Source: Chloroflexota bacterium (lineage in GTDB: Bacteria; Chloroflexota; Anaerolineae; UBA4142; SHND01). Taken from it: 64,000 nucleotides of DNA. Location: positions 1 to 64,000 of the forward strand of contig JAKOPZ010000068.1 in the NCBI GenBank assembly GCA_029778615.1. Direction: 5' to 3'. The notes below the pieces were generated by a model. The model had not been told where the DNA came from and made no database searches. It saw nothing but the letters and a program-made list of their open reading frames with translations. Position 1 is the stretch's first letter. Each line of letters opens with the position of its first letter. Made by a program: the position numbers and the translations under genes. This document shows positions 50,951 to 59,519 of this stretch, piece by piece.

Positions 50951-51642
50951 CACTTGCCTCCTTGATTTTCATCAAGGCGTTGACTATCTCTTGAACTTGC
51001 ATGACATTTTATTTATACTTCATCGCAAGTTCCTCGGCGTATTGTAAGGAGTTCAAGAATATGACAGAAACTGAACTGGCTTATGCAGCTGGTATTTTAG
51101 ATGGAGAAGGTTCAGTCTGCCTCATCAAGAGCAGAGCCGGACGACTCCCTTCACCACAAGTTTCTGTCGTTTCCACTGACCAAGAGCTTGTAAATTGGTT
51201 CAAAGCACGTTTTGGTGGAACCATCGTCTGCAAGAAAAGACGCAAAGAACATCATTCCGATGCATACGATTGGAGACTGATTGACCGTCGCGCTCTCGGT
51301 TTTCTTGCGTCGGTTCGTCCCTATCTCACGATTCAACGAAAGATTGCGCGTGTAGATTTGCTTTTGGAAGCATATCTTGACGCAACCCCACGAAACGGGA
51401 GATATGACCAAGAAACCTATGCAAGAAAGATTGAACTAATCGAAAAGTTCGCCTCCTTACCCTAGTACTCCGTGCATCCATCGTTTAGGAGCCTATGAGT
51501 CGATGCAGGGCTTATTCTTTCGAAATCACCCCTCAGGATTAGCATGACCTTTGCGAGTTGCGAATAGGTTTTAGCATTTCCTGATAAAGCCGAGTTGTTC
51601 CTAGCAGATTTCTCCGATAGGGGGCTCGTCCCGTTTAGACAA
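50951..51642 (-). mobile_element. Group I intron in the tmRNA T-loop
   Basis: The 692-nt intron splits the T-loop between the exon ends GCGGGT and TCAATT. The exon ends in U and the internal guide GCCC (complement of 51625-51622) gives the usual U.G pair. Visible core elements are AATCCTGAG (Q-like), the R strand with GACTCATAGG (complement of 51506-51492), and the S strand AAGAGATAGTC (complement of 50992-50976). R and S pair as P7 through GACT/AGTC. The intron ends in G. It should self-splice to give intact tmRNA. Sequence between R and S, the P8 region, carries the endonuclease gene. Confidence 0.88.
51061..51465 (+). CDS. LAGLIDADG homing endonuclease, antisense to its host intron
   Basis: The 134-aa single-motif protein has AAGILDGEGSV near 9-19, the LAGLIDADG helix, so it would act as a homodimer. 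It then has TDQELVNWFKARFGG, YDWRLIDRRALGFL and a helical C-terminus. ATG 51061 has AAGGAG 9 nt upstream. The predicted role is cutting an intronless tmRNA T-loop to spread the intron. It is encoded on the strand opposite to tmRNA transcription, inside the P8 region, so it needs its own promoter. Confidence 0.88.
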   Translation: MTETELAYAAGILDGEGSVCLIKSRAGRLPSPQVSVVSTDQELVNWFKARFGGTIVCKKRRKEHHSDAYDWRLIDRRALGFLASVRPYLTIQRKIARVDLLLEAYLDATPRNGRYDQETYARKIELIEKFASLP

Positions 51643-52071
51643 ACCCGCGTCCGAAAAGTTGAACCGCAAGTGACTACAAGCTTATCCAGTCTTTGGGGAT
51701 GGGCGGCTAACTTGCGTTAGCAGCGCATCTTACTTGCGCAAACGGACTCGACTGTCAGAGTTGCTTGCGCCGAGCCGATGGTTGACATGATTACATGTCT
51801 TCGTCAGATGCTATCGGCATCGCATCCGAGATACCCCAACTTGGTGACGCCCGGCATACGCGTTTTGGGGGAACCCGTATGTGGACGCCGCAGATTTAAC
51901 TGCGGACCTCTAGGTTATCCTATTCGCTTATGCAGCGAGCGGGAGCGCCGCGAGGTTGGTGCGGTTGTTCGCACGTACAGTTGTGTCCGTTTTATGGTGG
52001 TCAGACGCCACCGCTTGCCACTTGTAATCTTCCCTCCCCGTCGAAGCCGTGCAGCCCCAAATGTCAGAAAC

Positions 52072-52077
52072 ATTATA
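52072..52077 (-). promoter_or_regulatory. -10 box of ssrA
   Basis: TATAAT on the minus strand, 13 bp before the mature tmRNA 5' end; processing by RNase P would remove the few extra bases. The -35 region is weak. Confidence 0.6.
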
Positions 52078-52106
52078 GCATGATTTCTTACCGTCACTGG
52101 CTGAGC

Positions 52107-53240
52107 TCATTGAATTTCCCACAAAATAATTTCCGGCGCGCAATTAAATCTCATGCGCGGCGCGCCGCCGCCTTCCAAACCAATCCCGCGCGAAACGTAC
52201 AGCGTCAAATCTCCAACTTGGCGTCGTCCCGATTCAAATTTTTTTCCGTACAACGATGCCGCGTACAGCGCGCCGTAAAATGGAATTCGCAGCTGTCCGC
52301 CGTGCGTGTGTCCCGACAATTGCAAGTCCATTCCCGCTCTGGCAGCTTCGGGCGCGAGGTCGGGCGTGTGATACAAAAAGATACGAAACGTTCCCGGTCC
52401 ACTGCCGTTCAATGCGTGGAGCATTTTCGGCGCGTCGAGGAATGGCTTGTGTGTACAATCAATGCCGATGATTTCGATGCGCTTGCCTTCGTGTTCAATC
52501 ACCGCGCTTGACTGACGCAGCCAGCGGATATGGTCCATCCCCTCCAATAATTTTTCCACCACTTCCGGCGGGTCAACGGCGGGACTGCCGCTCACCGCAT
52601 ACACGCCGAGCGGCGCGTCGAGTTCTGCCAAGACAGCACGCGCGTGTTCTTGTGCGAGCGCGTCTTGCGTGTACGACAAATTCAAAAAATCACCAGAAAA
52701 CAAAATCAAATCCGGTGCAATGGCTTTTACCGATTCAAGCAGCTCGCGTTCGCGCGTCGTGAGGCGTTCCACGTGAATATCCGCGAGATGCAAGACGCGC
52801 AGCGGTTTTTTGAAACCGAGTTTCGGCGATTGCAATGTTTGATGCGTAAGGGTGAGCCGATGCGGTTCAATCCAAAAACTGTAAATCACCAATGCGGTGC
52901 CGATGAGCTGAACAGCCGTCCACCATGGAAACGGAATGAAAAATGTGAACGGCGCGCGCAAGAGCGCGAGCAAAAACACGGGCGGCTTGGGTGGACCGAA
53001 CGATTTTCCGCGCCGCGGCAAAAGCGACAACAAGAGCCAGTCGCCGAGATAGAAACAATATAGAATTGCCGCTTGCGCCAAATCGAAACGCGCGGCGACA
53101 AACGCGAGCCCGAACAACAACAGCGCAAAGAGCGGCGCAATCAAAGACTGCATCGCATCAATCGGCGCGAACACCAGGTCAAAATTGTTTCCCGCGTTGC
53201 CTGGAAATTTTTTGCGTTGAGTAAAGTCTTGAGGTTCCAT
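52107..53240 (-). CDS. Membrane-anchored metallophosphoesterase lacking the GNHD motif
   Basis: The 377-aa protein has four hydrophobic segments in the first 135 residues and a calcineurin-like phosphoesterase domain (YkuE/YaeI type). It has DxH in HLADIHVE, the GD of FSGDFLN and the late GHTH in LSGHTHGGQ. The block normally reading GNH(D/E) is here SGSPAVDPPE, so two canonical metal or catalytic residues are absent. Activity may be altered or use other ligands. The -10 box lies 9 bp before the ATG, implying a near-leaderless mRNA. Confidence 0.82.
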   Translation of the reverse strand: MEPQDFTQRKKFPGNAGNNFDLVFAPIDAMQSLIAPLFALLLFGLAFVAARFDLAQAAILYCFYLGDWLLLSLLPRRGKSFGPPKPPVFLLALLRAPFTFFIPFPWWTAVQLIGTALVIYSFWIEPHRLTLTHQTLQSPKLGFKKPLRVLHLADIHVERLTTRERELLESVKAIAPDLILFSGDFLNLSYTQDALAQEHARAVLAELDAPLGVYAVSGSPAVDPPEVVEKLLEGMDHIRWLRQSSAVIEHEGKRIEIIGIDCTHKPFLDAPKMLHALNGSGPGTFRIFLYHTPDLAPEAARAGMDLQLSGHTHGGQLRIPFYGALYAASLYGKKFESGRRQVGDLTLYVSRGIGLEGGGAPRMRFNCAPEIILWEIQ

Positions 53241-53248
53241 ACATCCAA

Positions 53249-53277
53249 ATTATATGTTTGCTCCAACCCACGCGCAA
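53249..53277 (-). promoter_or_regulatory. Promoter of the metallophosphoesterase gene
   Basis: Minus-strand TTGCGC (53277-53272) and TATAAT (53254-53249) are 17 bp apart. The predicted start is near 53242, two bases before the ATG at 53240. Confidence 0.7.
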
Positions 53278-53286
53278 TGTTAGAAT
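53258..53286 (+). promoter_or_regulatory. Promoter of the PhoD-like gene, interleaved with the divergent promoter
   Basis: TTGCTC at 53258-53263 and TAGAAT at 53281-53286 are 17 bp apart. This promoter and the divergent one for the metallophosphoesterase share the same 38 bp, so one polymerase would exclude the other. Confidence 0.65.
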
Positions 53287-53307
53287 AACTTGCTCACGCC
53301 CGAGTTT

Positions 53308-54729
53308 ATGATAATGAAACAACAGTTTGTGCGCCTTTGTGTTTTGTGCGCGGCGATTTTTCTCTTTGCCTGCGCCCCCACCGCAACTCCCGTTCCCACT
53401 ACCGTTCCCACTGCCGTTCCCACGCTTGGTTCCCCGACCGTTATTCCCAGCGACACGCCGCCGCCGCCAGCAGCTGCTGAAATGACGCACGGTCCGCTCA
53501 CCGGCGCCGTCACGGCGACGACCGCGCAAGTTTGGTTGCGCACCAATGAACCCGCGCGGGCAAAAATTCAATACGCATCTTTGACGGACGCGCCGCAATT
53601 TTCAAGCGAACTGGAATCGAACGCCGATTCAGATTTCACCTTGCACATTCCGCTCGAACATCTCAAACCTTCCACCGAGTACACCATTACCGTATTCGTC
53701 AATGACAAGGCACAAGCACAAACCGGTCGCTTCAAAACATTCCCGGATGAAAGCCAAGCGACTCCGTTCAAAATGGTTGTGCTGACCGACTTTGCATACA
53801 CCGGCGCGCTGCGCGTGCGAACGTTTGACTTTGCCGATGCGGAAAACCCCGACCTTGTTTTTATCGGCGGCGATTTTGACCATCGCAATCCGCAGCTGCT
53901 GCCGGACAAACGCCAAATGTTTCAAGACTTGTACGCGGACGACGCGCAATCGCCGGTGGCGGATTTTGTAAAATTGATTTTGCATCGTTATCCGCTCGCG
54001 CATCAGTGGGATGACCATGATTACGGCGGCGATAATTCGGACCGCACCGCTGCGTGGCGCGAAACCGCGTTACAGGTCTACAAGGAATATTTTCCTTATT
54101 ATCCGCTCGGCAAGTACGGCATTTATCAATCGCTCCGCTATGGAAAAAATGTCGAACTCTTTTCACTCGATTCGCGTTCGCAGCGCGATCCAAACAAAAC
54201 GCCGAACGGTCCTGATAAATCCATGTTGAACGGCGAGCATCATCCCGATGGGCAATTGCAGTGGCTGCTCGACGGCTTGAAAAATTCCACCGCGACGTGG
54301 AAACTGGTCATGTCTCCTTCCGCGTTGAACGATACGCTGGCGAAAGGGGACTCGTGGGCAAACTTTGCCGACGAACGCGACACCATTCTGCAATTCATTC
54401 GCGACAACAAGATTGGCGGTGTCATTTTCATCGCCGGGGATTTGCATGGCGGCGGACTGGACGACGGGCGCAATGCGGGCATTCCCTCCGTCATAGTGCC
54501 CGGCGCGAATTTACCCGTCTGCTTTTCTGTCCCTCAACCAAAATTAGGTGAATGGTCGAATGGAGTCTATGGCAGCGCCGCGCACGTGGACAATCATGTT
54601 CCCTGCGCCGGTTATGGTGTGATTTCCATTGACGGCGATAAAGCCCGTATCGAAATCAAAGACGATAACGGCAACCTCAAACTTGAAATGGAGCTGGACC
54701 CGAGCGCAAGTTACCTGACCAAATCATGA
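53308..54729 (+). CDS. PhoD-like phosphatase lipoprotein
   Basis: The 473-aa protein starts MIMKQQFVRLC with a lipobox FLFAC-A and a Thr/Pro spacer. A fibronectin-like PhoD N-domain follows (about 60-155, GAVTATTAQVWLRTNEPARA). The metallophosphatase domain has GGDFDHRN, WDDHDYGGDN, MSPSALND and AGDLHGGG. This is an extracellular alkaline phosphatase/phosphodiesterase likely used for phosphate scavenging. ATG 53314 is an alternative start. It is divergent from another phosphoesterase, with overlapping promoters. Confidence 0.85.
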   Translation: MIMKQQFVRLCVLCAAIFLFACAPTATPVPTTVPTAVPTLGSPTVIPSDTPPPPAAAEMTHGPLTGAVTATTAQVWLRTNEPARAKIQYASLTDAPQFSSELESNADSDFTLHIPLEHLKPSTEYTITVFVNDKAQAQTGRFKTFPDESQATPFKMVVLTDFAYTGALRVRTFDFADAENPDLVFIGGDFDHRNPQLLPDKRQMFQDLYADDAQSPVADFVKLILHRYPLAHQWDDHDYGGDNSDRTAAWRETALQVYKEYFPYYPLGKYGIYQSLRYGKNVELFSLDSRSQRDPNKTPNGPDKSMLNGEHHPDGQLQWLLDGLKNSTATWKLVMSPSALNDTLAKGDSWANFADERDTILQFIRDNKIGGVIFIAGDLHGGGLDDGRNAGIPSVIVPGANLPVCFSVPQPKLGEWSNGVYGSAAHVDNHVPCAGYGVISIDGDKARIEIKDDNGNLKLEMELDPSASYLTKS

Positions 54730-54737
54730 CGCAACAA

Positions 54738-54763
54738 AAACGACGCCTCCCCAAGGCGTCGTT
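54738..54763. terminator. Terminator-like hairpin between convergent genes
   Basis: AAACGACGCC pairs with GGCGTCGTTT across TCCCCAA. The T-run is short. Confidence 0.6.
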
Positions 54764-54765
54764 TG

Positions 54766-55191
54766 CTAGTCTCGATTCATCATCCACAGCGAAAAACCGC
54801 TGAGGAACTCGCGAAATCCTTCCAAGTGTTCCGGCGGAAACTGATAGCGTTCCGTCGCGTGTTGTAACACGCGTTCAAAGCACGCGAGCCATTCGTCGCG
54901 CGCCGCGCGGTTAATCGGCAAGGGGAGATGACGCGCGCGCATCATCGGATTGCCGTAACGCTGATGATACAGCGGCGGTCCGCCGAGCAAGCCGACAAAA
55001 AATGCAGCCGATTTTTGCGCGGAGAATTTCATGTCACGCGGGAACATTTCACGAATGGACGATTGTTCCAACTCGGCGTAAAAATCCTCAATCATGCGCG
55101 TAATATTTTCTTCGCCCATCGTCTCGTAAATCGCGCGGCTCGGCGAGACGATTTGCTGCGGATTAATCGGTGGCGTAAAGACCGGACTCAT
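54766..55191 (-). CDS. Truncated hemoglobin (globin family)
   Basis: The 141-aa protein fits the bacterial truncated-globin pattern: AIYETMGEENITRMIEDFYA at the N-terminus and SAAFFVGLLGGPPLYHQRYG. The proximal histidine is in MRARHLPLPI, before RDEWLACFERVL. It would bind haem for O2 or NO handling in the cytosol. It ends next to the phosphatase terminator and lies 26 bp downstream of smpB. Confidence 0.85.
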   Translation of the reverse strand: MSPVFTPPINPQQIVSPSRAIYETMGEENITRMIEDFYAELEQSSIREMFPRDMKFSAQKSAAFFVGLLGGPPLYHQRYGNPMMRARHLPLPINRAARDEWLACFERVLQHATERYQFPPEHLEGFREFLSGFSLWMMNRD

Positions 55192-55217
55192 TTTTCATCC
55201 CATCGTACACCGCGCGG

Positions 55218-55682
55218 TTACGCGCGCTCGCGTTCCTTGATGGCGCGTTCGATTTCACGACTCGCATCGCGTTTCGAAATCGCATCGCGTTTGTCGTACT
55301 GGCGTTTGCCTTTGACGAGCGCGATTTCCACTTTGGCGCGATGATTTTTTAAATAGATTCGCAAGGGCACTATGGTCAATCCTTTTTCCTGCACGCGCCC
55401 CATCAAGCGATTGATTTCCTTGCGATGCAGTAACAATTTGCGCGTGCGATACGGGTCCACGTTGAAACGATTGCCCGCCTCGTATGGCGAAATGTGTACG
55501 TTCTGCAAAAGCATCTCGCCGTTTTGCACCGTCGCGTAGGCGTCGCGCAGATTCACCGCGCCCGCGCGCACCGATTTGATTTCGGTCCCCGTCAGCGCAA
55601 TGCCTGCCTCGTGCGTTTCTTGGATAAAGTAATCGTGATACGCTTTGCGATTCGTCGCCACGACTTGGATTTCGTCTGTCAT
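55218..55682 (-). CDS. smpB: SsrA-binding protein SmpB
   Basis: The 154-aa RNA-binding protein is the essential partner of tmRNA. It has [58 protein letters not shown] and the C-terminal [16 protein letters not shown], as in the family. ATG 55682 lacks a Shine-Dalgarno sequence. A stem ATGCGT/ACGCAT followed by T residues lies just before it (about 55690-55715). It lies about 3.2 kb from the ssrA gene on the same strand. Confidence 0.94.
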   Translation of the reverse strand: MTDEIQVVATNRKAYHDYFIQETHEAGIALTGTEIKSVRAGAVNLRDAYATVQNGEMLLQNVHISPYEAGNRFNVDPYRTRKLLLHRKEINRLMGRVQEKGLTIVPLRIYLKNHRAKVEIALVKGKRQYDKRDAISKRDASREIERAIKERERA

Positions 55683-55756
55683 GTTCGGAAAAAAATGCGT
55701 CGTCCCTTGCGGAACCACGCATCATTTTAATACAACTCCTACGGATACAAAAACGC

Positions 55757-57127
55757 TTACGCGTGCACGCGCGGCGTAAAGAAATTGAATGCAAGCCATT
55801 CGCGCAGGTCTTGCAGCAGACCGGTCTCGCCAACGGGAGCGGCGACGTGGGGCGTAATCAATTGCGAGCTCTTGCCGGTAGACGCGGGTTTTTGGATGTC
55901 GCCGTTCTTTATCATGTCAATTGCTTTTTGCAGCTGTGGGTCAACACCGCGCGAACGTTCAAAATCGGTCGGGTCCGGAATTTCCACATCCGGCGTCACG
56001 CCGACGTGATTGATAGTAATGTCATCCGGGCTGTAAAAGTTCGCGATGGTCACGCGCAGCTGCGATTGGTCCGAAAGTTGGTGGGTCGTCTGCACGGAAC
56101 CTTTGCCGAACGTTTTTTGTCCCACAATCACCGCGCGTTTGTGGTCACGCAGGGACGCCGCGAGAATTTCCGACGCGCTCGCCGAACCTTCGTTGACCAG
56201 CAGCACGAGCGGAATTTTGGTCGCGACGCCGCCGCCTTCGGTCTTGTACAATTTCTGGTCGCCGTTCTTGAATTTTTCAATCAGCACCACTTGGTCCTGG
56301 TCAATAAATTCGCTGGCGACTTGAATGGCAATATGCAAATATCCGCCGGGATTGCCGCGCAAATCGAAAATCAACGCTTTCGGATTTTTCGCCAACGCTT
56401 CGACCAACGCCTTGCGTAATTCTGTCGGCGCCTTGTCGCCAAACTCACTCAATTCCACATACGCGATGCTGTCGTCTTCGAGCATCTTGGCAGTGACTTC
56501 GGGAACGTTGATGGTGTTGCGCGTAATCGTCACGTCGAACGCGGGCTGTGTGCCGCGTTGGACTTTGAGATGTACGTCTGTGCCTTTCGGTCCGCGAATG
56601 AGCGAGATGGCTTGCATCACGTCCATGTTTTGGATGAGCGTGTCATCCACTTGCAAAATCACATCGCCCGCTTGCAAACCGGCTTGGTCGGCAGGCGTGC
56701 CTTTGATGGGCGCAATAATCGTCAAGCGTCCGTTCACCATTTCGACCGTCGCGCCGATGCCTTCAAAGGAACCTTGCAGCTGCTGCTGCAAATACGCCGC
56801 GCGCTGCGGGTCCACAAACGCAGTGTGCACATCGCCGAGCGAGTCCACCATGCCGCCGACCGCGCCGTATGTCATTTTTTCCTGGTCAATGGGCTGCTTG
56901 TAAAAATTGTTGTTGATGATTTGCCACGCTTCCCAAAAGACCGGCATGTCTTGTTTGAATTCGGGCGGTGTATCGTTCGAGAGCGGTGCATTGGCTGAGG
57001 CGGTGACCGGCGCCGGTGCATTCCCTTGAACCACCGCGCGACTCACGGCAAAGCCAAAGAAAAACGCGCCGCCGACAATCAGGACCGCGACGACTAGCAT
57101 GAGCAAGATACGAGCAATCGCTTTCAT
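55757..57127 (-). CDS. C-terminal processing peptidase (S41), copy 1
   Basis: The 456-aa protein has an N-terminal membrane anchor (about 4-30) and a PDZ domain (about 120-205, IIAPIKGTPADQAGLQAGDV). The S41 protease domain has catalytic Ser in EGSASASEIL and Lys in GQKTFGKGSVQ. It degrades or processes extracytoplasmic proteins. ATG 57127 has GAGG 5 nt upstream. A paralogue lies immediately upstream on the same strand; this copy has a longer tail. Confidence 0.92.
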   Translation of the reverse strand: MKAIARILLMLVVAVLIVGGAFFFGFAVSRAVVQGNAPAPVTASANAPLSNDTPPEFKQDMPVFWEAWQIINNNFYKQPIDQEKMTYGAVGGMVDSLGDVHTAFVDPQRAAYLQQQLQGSFEGIGATVEMVNGRLTIIAPIKGTPADQAGLQAGDVILQVDDTLIQNMDVMQAISLIRGPKGTDVHLKVQRGTQPAFDVTITRNTINVPEVTAKMLEDDSIAYVELSEFGDKAPTELRKALVEALAKNPKALIFDLRGNPGGYLHIAIQVASEFIDQDQVVLIEKFKNGDQKLYKTEGGGVATKIPLVLLVNEGSASASEILAASLRDHKRAVIVGQKTFGKGSVQTTHQLSDQSQLRVTIANFYSPDDITINHVGVTPDVEIPDPTDFERSRGVDPQLQKAIDMIKNGDIQKPASTGKSSQLITPHVAAPVGETGLLQDLREWLAFNFFTPRVHA

Positions 57128-57157
57128 TTCGTCCTCACAATTTTCCAAAACCTTATA

Positions 57158-58366
57158 TTAATTTCCGGTGTTCAAATATTGAATCGCGCGGTCCAACTGC
57201 GGGTCCAACCCTTTGGCAGCATCTTCGGGCGTCAGCGGAATTTGAATGTTGGGTTTCAAACCAACGCCGTCAATCTCTGTGCCGCTCGGCGTCAACCATT
57301 TCGCGGTGGTGATATGCAAAACCGATTTATCCGATAACGGGTACAGTCCTTGCACCGAACCTTTGCCAAATGTTTTCTCGCCAATCAAAACAGTCTTGCC
57401 GCTGTCGAGAAACGCGCCCGCGATAATTTCCGCCGCGCTGGCGGTGCCGCCGTTGACCAGCACGACAAATTTCAAATCGCGCGCGCCGCTCGCAGAATTG
57501 GCGTTGTACGTTTTCTGTGTGCCATCGCGATATTTTTCGGTGACGACGGGAACACCCGGTAAAAATTGCCCGACGATGTCGAGCGCGGGGTTGGGAAAGA
57601 GTCCGCCGGGATTGTTGCGCAAATCGAGAACGATGCCTTGCACACCGCTTGCTTTTAACTCGTTCAAGGCGCGTTCAAATTCTTTCGACGTGTCGGCGCT
57701 CTCTAGCGTAACTTGGATATAACCATACGGCGCGTTATCCAATTTGCGATACTGCACAGTGGGAATATTGATTTCCTGACGCGTAATTTCGACGACGATG
57801 TCGTCCGGAGCACCAATCCGCTTCAAGGTGAGTTTTACCTTGGAACCCACTTCGCCTTGCAATTTGTTTTGCACCGAATCGGGCGTGTCTTCGGGTTTCA
57901 ATTCTGTATCATCAATTTTGATAATTTCGTCGCCCGCGAGAATGCCCGCTTTGGACGCGGGGCTGTCGGGGAACGGCAAGAGCACCATCACGCCTTTGCG
58001 TAAATCCACTTTGGCGCCGATGCCGCCGTAATTGCCTTGCAAGTTGGTGGCTTCTTGCTGCGCGGGCGCGGGTTCCACGAGGACCGAATACGGGTCGCCT
58101 AACGATGCAAGCGAGCCGCGAATCATGCCGTGTACCATTGCGGTTTGCGCGGGAATGTCATAATAGAATTCGTCTTTCAAGATGCGCCACGCTTCCCACA
58201 TCAAGCCAAATTTTTCGGGTGGTTGTGCAGAAGAAGCGGTGTTCACGGTCACCGGCGCGGTGTTGCGGCTGTAATAGACATTCGCGCCAAAGCCGGCGGC
58301 GAACGCGAGAATCGCTACAAAGAGCGAGAGGATAATCAAAACAACTGCTTTGAGAAAACCTGCCAT
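57158..58366 (-). CDS. C-terminal processing peptidase (S41), copy 2
   Basis: The 402-aa protein has a membrane anchor (about 5-32), a PDZ domain (PFPDSPASKAGILAGDEIIK) and an S41 catalytic domain. The nucleophile Ser is in GGTASAAEIIAG and the Lys in GEKTFGKGSVQGL. It shares the domain order of the copy 30 bp downstream, so the pair arose by tandem duplication and is co-transcribed. It starts ATG 58366. Confidence 0.92.
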   Translation of the reverse strand: MAGFLKAVVLIILSLFVAILAFAAGFGANVYYSRNTAPVTVNTASSAQPPEKFGLMWEAWRILKDEFYYDIPAQTAMVHGMIRGSLASLGDPYSVLVEPAPAQQEATNLQGNYGGIGAKVDLRKGVMVLLPFPDSPASKAGILAGDEIIKIDDTELKPEDTPDSVQNKLQGEVGSKVKLTLKRIGAPDDIVVEITRQEINIPTVQYRKLDNAPYGYIQVTLESADTSKEFERALNELKASGVQGIVLDLRNNPGGLFPNPALDIVGQFLPGVPVVTEKYRDGTQKTYNANSASGARDLKFVVLVNGGTASAAEIIAGAFLDSGKTVLIGEKTFGKGSVQGLYPLSDKSVLHITTAKWLTPSGTEIDGVGLKPNIQIPLTPEDAAKGLDPQLDRAIQYLNTGN

Positions 58367-58482
58367 ATATTTCTATTCCGTCCTGTGAAACTTGCCGCAA
58401 TCCGCGCGAGAGGGTGTGCGCGGACCGGGGCGACATATTGTAACACGTACTGAAAGTTACGTTCCGCCAATCAAATCAGATT

Positions 58483-59514
58483 CTACAATTCACTTTCGTT
58501 TATTTTTTCGGCGGCTTGCTCCGGCGAAAGAGTTGTGCGTTCAAAGATATTGCGGATCGAGGGCTTGGAATAGTGAGCATACACGCGCCGCGTGGTGCCG
58601 ATATCGCTGTGCCCGAGAATTTCTTGAATCGCTTCGAGCGGCGCGCCTTGCTCCAACATCTGCCGCGCGCGAAAATGCCGAAAGTCGTGTGGTGAGACGT
58701 CCATTCCTAATTTTTTGGCAGCGCTCTTGACCGTGTTCCACAGCATTACGTGGCTCAAACGTTTGCCATAATTACGCGCGTGGGAAATGAATAGCGGCTC
58801 GAACGCATCCTTGCGTTGGTTTATGTACGCTGCAATTGCTGCACGCGCATCGGCGGTGATAAAGATGAATCTTTCTTTGTCGCCTTTGCCAGTGACGATT
58901 GCTTCTTTTCGCCGTCCATCCGCAACATCTTTGCGATTCAGTGCAGCAACTTCGGCGAGTCGTCCTGCGGACGAATACAACAAGTGCACGAATGCACGGC
59001 TGCGCAAAATTTGTAAGCGTTTGCGTCGGGCTTTTTCATCATCGCCTTCAGGAGTCTCCAGTTCGTCATAGTATCGAATCAATCGGGGCAACGCGGGGTC
59101 GGGGCGCGGAATAGGATACGAACCGCGTCGTGTAACCTGTTTCAGTTTTTTGCGCGCGCGTTCTAAAGAAAAAGACGGGGGCAGCCAATCTTCGCCCAGC
59201 GCGTAATTCAAAAACGCGAGAACGCCTGCGAGGTACGTCTTGTGCGAAAATCGCGAGTACTCGTTTTGCCCAAGCCATACATAAAAATCTTGCAGAACAT
59301 TTGTGTCAATCGAGTTGAGCGTTAGCGTCGTACCAGGTAGGGCAGAGGCATCTTTTTCTTGGCGCGCCTTTGCGCGGTCGTTCAAAAAATTTTCAAAAAC
59401 GCGCAGACCCGTCTCATAAGTATGATGGGTGCGCGGACTTGTCAACAAACGCCCAAGAAAAACCGCAATTTGTTCAGAGAGCGGAGGGAAGGAGGGATGC
59501 GCTACCGGTTTCAT
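58483..59514 (-). CDS. Tyrosine recombinase (XerC/D-like integrase)
   Basis: The 343-aa recombinase has an N-terminal SAM-like core-binding domain (about 12-115). The catalytic domain has Arg in SSAGRLAEVAAL, Lys in TGKGDKERF, HxxR in HDFRHFRAR, His in LGHSDIGTT and the nucleophile Tyr in VYAHY. An unusual basic linker (about 115-165) precedes the catalytic domain. Whether it is a housekeeping Xer or a mobile-element integrase is not clear. No element boundaries or phage genes are nearby. Confidence 0.88.
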   Translation of the reverse strand: MKPVAHPSFPPLSEQIAVFLGRLLTSPRTHHTYETGLRVFENFLNDRAKARQEKDASALPGTTLTLNSIDTNVLQDFYVWLGQNEYSRFSHKTYLAGVLAFLNYALGEDWLPPSFSLERARKKLKQVTRRGSYPIPRPDPALPRLIRYYDELETPEGDDEKARRKRLQILRSRAFVHLLYSSAGRLAEVAALNRKDVADGRRKEAIVTGKGDKERFIFITADARAAIAAYINQRKDAFEPLFISHARNYGKRLSHVMLWNTVKSAAKKLGMDVSPHDFRHFRARQMLEQGAPLEAIQEILGHSDIGTTRRVYAHYSKPSIRNIFERTTLSPEQAAEKINESEL

Positions 59515-59519
59515 AGTAT

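Larger units (their letters stand above)
50932..52058 (-). ncRNA. ssrA: tmRNA (ssrA), interrupted by a group I intron
   Basis: tmRNA rescues stalled ribosomes and tags the nascent peptide for degradation. The 5' end GGGGCTG (52058-52052) pairs with CAGCTCC (50939-50933), and GGCTTCGACGGGGA is the conserved 5' tRNA-like segment. The resume codon GCG is at 51972 and the tag reading frame (51972-51928) gives ANNRTNLAALPLAA then TAA. At the 3' side, GACGCGGGT ends at 51643. The rest of the T-arm, TCAATTCCCGC, resumes at 50950 after an intron. The spliced RNA would be about 435 nt before CCA addition; CCA is not encoded. The minus-strand -10 TATAAT is at 52077-52072. Confidence 0.93.

Noticed and set aside
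58483-59514. Integrase of a prophage or integrative element
   Set aside because: No phage, conjugation or cargo genes and no attachment-site duplication were found around it, so I keep it as an isolated recombinase.
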